Made by a program: the position numbers and the translations under genes. A stretch of 13,024 nt of DNA from an uncultured Lachnospiraceae bacterium (GTDB lineage Bacteria; Bacillota; Clostridia; Lachnospirales; Lachnospiraceae), in contig CAJUJY010000084.1 in assembly GCA_910586555.1 (NCBI GenBank), forward strand, positions 1-13,024. Direction: 5' to 3'. This document shows positions 8,270 through 13,024 of this stretch, in pieces. The notes beneath the pieces are model-generated. The model ran no database searches and was not told where the DNA came from. It was given only the letters and a program-made list of their open reading frames with translations. Numbering within the stretch: position 1 is the first letter of the stretch; every line of letters begins with the position of its first letter.

Positions 8270-8311
8270 TAAACAGTTTTTTGCAGGCAGCGCACAGCTA
8301 CAAACTGTTTA
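8270..8311. repeat. Perfect 10-bp inverted repeat before the ATPase gene
   Basis: TAAACAGTTT (8270-8279) and AAACTGTTTA (8302-8311) are exact inverted copies around a 22-nt loop, between the attenuator and the ATPase ribosome binding site. It may be a two-site operator or a second mRNA hairpin that protects the distal message. There is no U tract beyond it on the - strand, so it is not an ordinary terminator. The half-site TAAACAG recurs in the other gaps of this locus. Confidence 0.5.
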
Positions 8312-8364
8312 TATTATAGTATTTAATATTATATGATAATAGCAATTAAACAGCATTATCCAGA

Positions 8365-8393
8365 TAAAAAAGGCAAGCTTTAACAGCTTGCCC
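8365..8393 (-). terminator. Intercistronic attenuator between binding protein and ATPase genes
   Basis: On the - strand, GGCAAGCT (8392-8385), a 5-nt loop and AGCTTGCC (8379-8372) form a perfect 8-bp, GC-containing stem, followed at once by TTTTTTATC (8371-8363). It lies about 35 nt after the binding-protein stop and about 145 nt before the ATPase start. Since all genes here run the same way, it is most simply a partial terminator that makes the binding protein more abundant than the ATPase and permeases. A complete terminator would require a separate promoter for the ATPase gene; I see no convincing one in 8224-8362. Confidence 0.82.
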
Positions 8394-8425
8394 ATTAACC
8401 AGGCTTGCCGGCTGTATTCTGGAAT

Positions 8426-9499
8426 TTAATAAGCACGGCCGCTGATTACATCATCTGTTACCTCTGTAACAGGATAATCTGTACCATCAATATTAACATT
8501 GGTAACATCTGTGCCATATGCAAAAATGCCTTCATCTACGTATGCCTGTTTAGCAGGTGTTTCATTATTCTCTAATTTTTTAATAATTTCTTCTACACGT
8601 GGGCCATGGAGAGGGTTACATTCTGTATTTAAAATTATTTTACCAGACTGTGTATCTGTAATTCCTGCCTTTGTTGTATCAAATGACATTACAAGAATAT
8701 CACCATCAGGGCCTACTTTTTTGCCGGCAGCTTCGATTGCATCGATTGCACCAAATGCTTCATTATCGTTTTCACAATATACAACATTAATATTGTCGTG
8801 CTGTTTTAACATTGACTCCATAACTTCCTGGCCTTTTGCCTGTGTAAATTCACCAGTCTGCTGCGCCAGCAGGTTCCAGCCATTTGCTTCAACAGCTTCA
8901 TTTAATGCTTCTGTACGTCCAATCTGTGCTGAAGAACCAATAGTGCCCTGTATATTTGCAATATTAAGTTCCTTAATGCCTTTTGCTTCTGCATATGCTT
9001 TTAACCATTCACATGCTTTCTGTCCCTCCAGCTTAAAGTTAGAACCAACCCATGCTGTATAAAGGCTGTCATCTGAAATATTTATCATACGGTCAACAAT
9101 AATAACTGGTATATCAGCATCTTTTGCTTCCTGGAGCACACTGTCCCATCCTGATTCTGTAGCTGGTGCAAGGACTATGTAGTCTACTTCCTGCTGTATA
9201 AAGTTACGGATTGCAGTAATCTGGTTTTCCTGTTTCTGCTGTGCGTCATCAAAAATTAATTTATAGCCATTTGATTCGCTGAATGTAGATTTCATTGACT
9301 CAGAGTTTGCTGTACGCCAGTCTGATTCTGCACCTACCTGTGAAAAACCGACAGTAATTATATCACTGCCACTGCCGCCTCCATTACTTGAAACATTGCT
9401 GTCTGAGGATTGTTTGTCACCGCCTCCGCCACCACAGCCGGTTAAGAGTGCTGCTGCCATCATTACAGAAAGCGCCTTTGCTAAAAATTTTTTCTTCAT
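8426..9499 (-). CDS. ytfQ: Sugar-binding lipoprotein of ABC importer, YtfQ-like
   Basis: This 357-residue lipoprotein is the extracellular receptor of the importer. The signal peptide has a basic start (MKKK), a hydrophobic core and the lipobox LTGC with lipidated Cys22, then a Gly/Ser/Asp linker (23-46). The mature part is a two-lobed Peripla_BP_4-type fold. VGFSQVGAESDWR (50-62), DDAQQKQENQITAIRNF (84-100), EAKDADIPVIIVDR (124-137), IQGTIGSSAQIGR (183-195) and GEFTQAKGQEVMESM (216-230) closely match E. coli YtfQ, which binds galactofuranose. Related proteins (Bifidobacterium FruE) bind fructose, ribose or xylose, so a furanose-form sugar is likely but which one is open. The ATG at 9499 has AAGGAGGAG about 8 nt upstream. 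It lies downstream of the kinase gene and upstream of the attenuator. Confidence 0.93.
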   Translation of the reverse strand: MKKKFLAKALSVMMAAALLTGCGGGGGDKQSSDSNVSSNGGGSGSDIITVGFSQVGAESDWRTANSESMKSTFSESNGYKLIFDDAQQKQENQITAIRNFIQQEVDYIVLAPATESGWDSVLQEAKDADIPVIIVDRMINISDDSLYTAWVGSNFKLEGQKACEWLKAYAEAKGIKELNIANIQGTIGSSAQIGRTEALNEAVEANGWNLLAQQTGEFTQAKGQEVMESMLKQHDNINVVYCENDNEAFGAIDAIEAAGKKVGPDGDILVMSFDTTKAGITDTQSGKIILNTECNPLHGPRVEEIIKKLENNETPAKQAYVDEGIFAYGTDVTNVNIDGTDYPVTEVTDDVISGRAY

Positions 9500-9569
9500 T
9501 GTCTTCTCCTCCTTAATTCTGGATTGTTATTAATACCTTGTTTAAGTATTATTAGTATTATAAATTTAT

Positions 9570-9599
9570 AAAGCAGTCCTGCTTTCTGTAGAAACTGCT
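9570..9599 (-). promoter_or_regulatory. Overlapping palindromes upstream of the binding-protein gene
   Basis: Two palindromes abut: AAAGCAGTCCTGCTTT (9570-9585, 7-bp arms) and TTTCTGTAGAAA (9583-9594, 5-bp arms). AGCAGT (9572-9577) can also pair with ACTGCT (9594-9599), so two folds compete for the same segment in RNA. The site is 71 nt upstream of the start codon. It could be an operator or part of a structured leader; the sequence does not decide. Confidence 0.4.
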
Positions 9600-9618
9600 A
9601 TATTTATAACCTGGGTAT

Positions 9619-9647
9619 ATAATAACTTATAACTGGAAGGGGGTAAA
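9619..9647 (-). promoter_or_regulatory. Possible weak promoter for the sugar-transport genes
   Basis: On the - strand, TTTACC (9647-9642), a 17-nt spacer and TATTAT (9624-9619) match the sigma-A consensus at 4 of 6 and 5 of 6. A poor -35 is what one expects of an activator-dependent promoter. A CTGTTTA heptamer overlaps the -35. The 208-bp gap between the kinase and binding-protein genes has no GC-rich terminator, so read-through from the regulator genes is also possible. Confidence 0.33.
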
Positions 9648-9707
9648 CAGAATCCTATTTGTATTTTTTAAGATATTTTTTGAAAATTTTATAAAATTTG
9701 TGATTTT

Positions 9708-11195
9708 TTACGATTTTGTTTGAATATTTTTTGCGGCAATAATAATTGTTACAGTGGTCCCTTTTCCAAATTCACTTTCAAATGAGATTCCAAATTCTTT
9801 TCCATAATAATTTTGTATGCGCTGGTTTACATTAACAATTCCAAACCCGCTGTTATCTGTAGTTTCCAGTTTATTGTTCTCAATCCCCTGTTTTAGTTTT
9901 TCCAGTTCTTCTGGTTTCATGCCACGCCCATCATCTTTTACCTGGAAAATAATCCTGTCATTGTCTTTTGTGCCTGTAATATAAATATGCCCGCCGCCAC
10001 GCTTATTACGCACACCATGTAAAAGTGCGTTTTCAGCAAGAGGCTGGAGCATAAGCTTAGGTATAATATAAGGGTAAAGTTCTTTATCAATATGGATTTC
10101 ATAATCCATAACGTCCTGGTAACGGAATTTCTGGATTTTCATATAGCTTGATACATGTAATTCTTCTTCTTGTATAGTTATAAAATCTTTTCCCTTGCTT
10201 AAGGTAGTGTGGAAAAAGTCAGAAAGATAAGTTACAATAGACACTACTTCTTTTGTCTTTTTCTCTTCTGCAAGCCATACAATAGTATCTAATGTATTAT
10301 ATAAAAAATGCGGGTTTATCTGTGCTTGTAAAAGTTTCATTTCAATTAAATGTATATTTTCTTTATTGCGTTTAATATCCTCTACAAGATGTCCTATTTC
10401 CTGGGTCATATTATTAAAATTACGTGTAAGAAGTGCAATTTCCCCAACAGATTCTACTTTTGTATTAGCGGTAAAATCACCCTTTGCAACCTTGCTTGTC
10501 TGGGCACACAATTTGCGTACTGGTATAGTAACACTTTTTACTGCCCGTGTAGTAAGAAACGCAGAAATTACTATTACAATTAAAAGTGTAATAAGGCATG
10601 TTGTTACCATCATACGGTTCTTTTTGTCAAGGCCTGCTTTTACATTTTCAAAGTTAGTTGTTTCTGTATAAATATAATTCTGGAGGCCCGACTGTACAAG
10701 GGAAGTTAAAACATAAATATCCCTGTCAAGAGTATCCATGTTTTTTTCATATAACCCGCCCTTTTTAATACTGTTTTCAAGGTTAAATATACTTTTGCCA
10801 AGGGAATTAAGCGTGTTTTTAACACGTTTAACCTCATTTGTATTGCCAGGCACTGTAGCATTTAGCGAAAGCTTATTACATGCAGATTCAAGTTCCTGTA
10901 TATAGGAATAAGGATTTACTGTAATAATCCCGTTTACAGTAGTTTTGCCAGTTTCAATTTCATCAATGCTTTTATTTCCAATAACAGCCAGATACATTGT
11001 ATAGTCAATACGTTCCTTAAAATCCATAACATATTTGTTTGCATAGGAAATATTATTATTAATTCCAGAGTATGCATTTATAGCACTGGACAATGCCCAC
11101 AGCAGATAGGAAGACAGTATAAACATTGGTACTATGGCAGCTATGGATATACTTGTTAAGCTTCTGCTTAGTGACTGGTTTTTTAATTTTCTCAT
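9708..11195 (-). CDS. YesM-family sensor histidine kinase
   Basis: This 495-residue membrane kinase has TM segments at about 15-38 and 195-216, an extracellular domain (39-194), a HAMP linker (217-272), a His_kinase domain with phospho-acceptor H296 in QINPHFLYNTLDTI, and an HATPase_c domain. The latter has an N-box LQPLAENALLHG (383-394), DDGRGM (421-426) and GFGIVNVNQRI (450-460). The INPHFLYN motif places it in the LytS/YesM class rather than the classical HisKA class. The extracellular domain looks almost wholly helical with few beta-type stretches, unlike the Cache-type sensors usual in YesM. The ATG at 11195 overlaps the regulator's TGA (ATGA) with GGGGAAGA just upstream, so the pair is translationally coupled. 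Its likely job is to sense the transported sugar, directly or through the binding protein; that is inference from gene order. Confidence 0.93.
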   Translation of the reverse strand: MRKLKNQSLSRSLTSISIAAIVPMFILSSYLLWALSSAINAYSGINNNISYANKYVMDFKERIDYTMYLAVIGNKSIDEIETGKTTVNGIITVNPYSYIQELESACNKLSLNATVPGNTNEVKRVKNTLNSLGKSIFNLENSIKKGGLYEKNMDTLDRDIYVLTSLVQSGLQNYIYTETTNFENVKAGLDKKNRMMVTTCLITLLIVIVISAFLTTRAVKSVTIPVRKLCAQTSKVAKGDFTANTKVESVGEIALLTRNFNNMTQEIGHLVEDIKRNKENIHLIEMKLLQAQINPHFLYNTLDTIVWLAEEKKTKEVVSIVTYLSDFFHTTLSKGKDFITIQEEELHVSSYMKIQKFRYQDVMDYEIHIDKELYPYIIPKLMLQPLAENALLHGVRNKRGGGHIYITGTKDNDRIIFQVKDDGRGMKPEELEKLKQGIENNKLETTDNSGFGIVNVNQRIQNYYGKEFGISFESEFGKGTTVTIIIAAKNIQTKS

Positions 11196-12835
11196 TGTTC
11201 TTCCCCTTTCCTGTCTGAACGGTATTTTTTAGGAGAACAGCCTGTCATTTTTTTAAAAATATAACTGAAATAATGTGGGTCTTTGTAGCCAACTGCATAA
11301 CCTGTTTCAGATGTTTTCATGGAAGAGCATGCAAGAAGTTCTTTAGCTTTTTCCATGCGTACTTCTGTAAGGTATTCTGTAAATGTCCTGCCCATTTCAC
11401 GGCTGAAGATAGAACTAAAGTAGCTTGGGCTCATACCAGCACTTGCAGCAACAGTATTTAGTGAAATGGTATCTGACATATAAGTGCTTTCTATCTGGTT
11501 AATTGCTGTTTTGATAATATCAGAATATCTGCGCCCGCTTACAGTATTGCGTGTTTCAAGTGCCTGTTCAAGCAGATGTCCTATATAAATTTTAATATCA
11601 TCAATAGATTCTGTTGTAAGTATTGCTTTTTTCATAGCTTCGTCATCTGCTGCCCTGGCTTCTTCATCAACACGGCGTCCGGCACTTGCAAGTATTTTTT
11701 CACAGAAAGACATTACAGATATATAAATATTCATAATAATATACTGGCGCATAAGTGTAGAACGGAACTGTTTTTCAGGGATTTCCTGGAAACATGCATT
11801 TACAAAACTGTCTACTTCCTCAAGTGTCCCATTATTTAAAAATTTACCAATAACATTATGTGTCTGTTCAATTTCTGTAAAACTGTTACAGTCAAAACTA
11901 TCAATATTTTGTTTTATGCTGCTATCTGAATATTTAACAATCTGGTTTATTTCTTTAGTAAAACGGCTGGCAAATGCACAGTCTGCACTATGGAAAGAGT
12001 TGTTTAATTCCCTTAGCCTGAAAACAGGATTCCCGCTTCCGCCAAAATATTCTGTTCCAGGGTATTTTGAAGTAACTTCTTCAAGTGCTTTGATAAAATA
12101 TGTTTCTTTTGCTTCTATTTCTTCCTGTCCATCTGCTACCAGAAGAAAGGCCCATCCATCTGCACCTCTCTGGAAACTGTAAACATATTCAATAGAAGCG
12201 GCGGTATTTTCAATTTCCTCATATGCTTCTATAAATGATTCTGGCATACTGCCCTGGCATGAGGGGTTTTGTATTTTAAAAAGGATTATTTTATAAACCT
12301 GTGCACTTAAATTAATGTTAAATGACCTGCTTTTTTCTATGGCGTCCGCAGGGGAAATATTTCCAGATACCAGCTCACCAAAGAATTTCATCTTTTTTAA
12401 TTCTTCATTTTCACGCATTTCACGCAGGTATTCATTTTTAAGCTCTTTTTCCTTCTGTTCATGCAGAATCTGTCCAGATATTTCACCAAGGGTTTCAAGC
12501 AGTTTGGCAGAAGAAACAGGCTTAAGCAGATATCTTGCTACCCCAATCTGAATAGCGTCTTTGGCATATTCAAATTCATCATAGCCGCTTAAAATAACAA
12601 TTTTAATACCAGGAAGTTCTTTTTTAACAAGGTTTGCCAGTTCCAGCCCGTTCATAAAAGGCATACGTACATCTGTAATAAGTATATCAGGTTTTTCTTT
12701 TAAAACCATTGGAAGAGCCAGTTCACCATCACTTGCTTCCCCTGCAAACCGGTAGCCTTCCTTTTCCCATTCAATACTGTTTTTAATACCATTACGTATT
12801 AAGATTTCGTCTTCTACTAAAAATACCCGTACCAT
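11192..12835 (-). CDS. YesN-type response regulator, REC plus AraC DNA-binding domain
   Basis: This 547-residue cytoplasmic regulator is the partner of the adjacent kinase. The N-terminal receiver domain (about 1-120) has acidic E8-D9, phospho-acceptor D55 in ILITDVRMPFMNG, S83 and K105 in YLLKPVS. The middle (about 125-435) is the long, poorly conserved linker region of YesN proteins. Residues 439-547 are an AraC-type double helix-turn-helix, with helices around LNTVAASAGMSPSYFSSIFS (459-478) and TGYAVGYKDPHYFSYIFKKM (511-530). The ATG at 12835 is chosen because AAAGGAGG lies 7 nt upstream; the in-frame ATG at 12841 almost touches that site, and the one at 12871 lacks one. It is the first gene of the locus behind a consensus promoter. 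Activation of the sugar transporter genes is inferred from position and family. Confidence 0.94.
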   Translation of the reverse strand: MVRVFLVEDEILIRNGIKNSIEWEKEGYRFAGEASDGELALPMVLKEKPDILITDVRMPFMNGLELANLVKKELPGIKIVILSGYDEFEYAKDAIQIGVARYLLKPVSSAKLLETLGEISGQILHEQKEKELKNEYLREMRENEELKKMKFFGELVSGNISPADAIEKSRSFNINLSAQVYKIILFKIQNPSCQGSMPESFIEAYEEIENTAASIEYVYSFQRGADGWAFLLVADGQEEIEAKETYFIKALEEVTSKYPGTEYFGGSGNPVFRLRELNNSFHSADCAFASRFTKEINQIVKYSDSSIKQNIDSFDCNSFTEIEQTHNVIGKFLNNGTLEEVDSFVNACFQEIPEKQFRSTLMRQYIIMNIYISVMSFCEKILASAGRRVDEEARAADDEAMKKAILTTESIDDIKIYIGHLLEQALETRNTVSGRRYSDIIKTAINQIESTYMSDTISLNTVAASAGMSPSYFSSIFSREMGRTFTEYLTEVRMEKAKELLACSSMKTSETGYAVGYKDPHYFSYIFKKMTGCSPKKYRSDRKGEEQ

Positions 12836-12869
12836 ATGCATGCCTCCTTTTGTATGCTTTGCATTTAAC

Positions 12870-12882
12870 ATTACCAGGTAAT
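12870..12882. promoter_or_regulatory. 13-bp palindrome in the leader of the regulator gene
   Basis: ATTACCAGGTAAT has perfect 6-bp arms around one base. It lies about 25-35 nt after the predicted transcription start and about 35 nt before the start codon. It is a candidate repressor site; as RNA the loop would be too small to fold as written. AraC-type regulators usually bind direct repeats, so a different repressor would be implied. Confidence 0.35.
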
Positions 12883-12912
12883 CCTGCGGTTATGGTTTTT
12901 ATTATAAACTGT

Positions 12913-12941
12913 ATTATAATTTTTAAAGAAATGGTTGTCAA
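12913..12941 (-). promoter_or_regulatory. Consensus sigma-A promoter of the two-component locus
   Basis: On the - strand, TTGACA (12941-12936), a 17-nt spacer (12935-12919) and TATAAT (12918-12913) match the vegetative consensus at every position with ideal spacing. The predicted start near 12906 gives a leader of about 70 nt before the regulator ATG. Such strength suggests the sensor pair is made constitutively or is held back by a repressor. Confidence 0.85.
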
Positions 12942-13024
12942 ATCCCTGGATTAATTATATATAAACAGGAGATAATTTATAGTTATCCACGGTTTATTTT
13001 AAATAAGAGGCCAGAATGTTATGC

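Noticed and set aside
6995..8272. A long open frame of 425 codons on the + strand opposite the ATPase gene
   Set aside because: It is antisense to a gene with all ABC motifs, has no recognisable domain, and is explained by codon bias in the opposite strand.
9557..9585. TATAAT (- strand 9562-9557) as the binding-protein promoter
   Set aside because: The -10 is perfect but the -35 positions at 16-18 nt spacing (AAGCAG, AAAGCA, GAAAGC) do not resemble TTGACA.
9684..9699. AAATTTTATAAAATTT perfect palindrome after the kinase gene
   Set aside because: It is made only of A and T in an AT-rich gap; the stem is too weak for a terminator and such palindromes are common by chance.
12983..12991. TTATCCACG, one base from a DnaA box
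   Set aside because: It is a single copy with no cluster, no dnaA/dnaN genes and no origin features nearby; chance is the simplest explanation.

Overview
The window looks like chromosomal DNA from a low-GC, Gram-positive anaerobe of the Clostridia, most likely Lachnospiraceae. The reasons are AT-rich third positions, frequent ATA isoleucine codons, TAA as nearly the only stop, strong AGGAGG-type ribosome binding sites, a YesM/YesN two-component pair driving a sugar ABC transporter, and a flagellar-cap-like protein behind a sigma-28-like promoter. The family assignment is inference; species cannot be fixed from this sequence. I found no rRNA, tRNA, CRISPR array, phage gene or transposase.

Left block (61-3244, + strand): a two-gene ABC module, an MacB/LolD-class ATPase overlapping a large duplicated FtsX-domain permease. 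It resembles peptide-resistance or lipid/peptide-handling exporters. No regulator for it lies in the window. It ends at a hairpin (3337-3382) that also suits the convergent gene on the other side.

Middle (3461-4617, - strand): a stand-alone 270-residue protein with a FliD C-terminus-like region, expressed from a sigma-28-like promoter. It is followed by a gap holding a roughly 97-bp near-palindromic element that looks like a MITE or IS remnant.

Right block (4618-12941, - strand): one sugar-sensing and uptake locus, reading right to left. A consensus promoter (TTGACA, 17 bp, TATAAT) drives a YesN-type AraC response regulator, translationally coupled (ATGA overlap) to a YesM-type histidine kinase. 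A lipoprotein sugar-binding protein (YtfQ-like) follows, then an intrinsic terminator/attenuator, then a double-NBD ATPase (YtfR-like) and two distinct permeases (YtfT- and YjfF-like). The four transport genes match the E. coli galactofuranose transporter YtfQRT-YjfF gene for gene. The likely logic is that the kinase reports an extracellular furanose-type sugar, the AraC-type regulator activates the transport genes, and the attenuator keeps binding protein in excess over the membrane complex.

The most interesting unexplained signals are a CTGTTTA heptamer found in all three non-coding gaps of the sugar locus, including as a perfect inverted repeat before the ATPase gene; the attenuator; the all-helical-looking sensor domain of the kinase; the sigma-28-controlled FliD-like orphan; and the MITE-like palindrome. 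I see no clearly unprecedented multi-gene system here.
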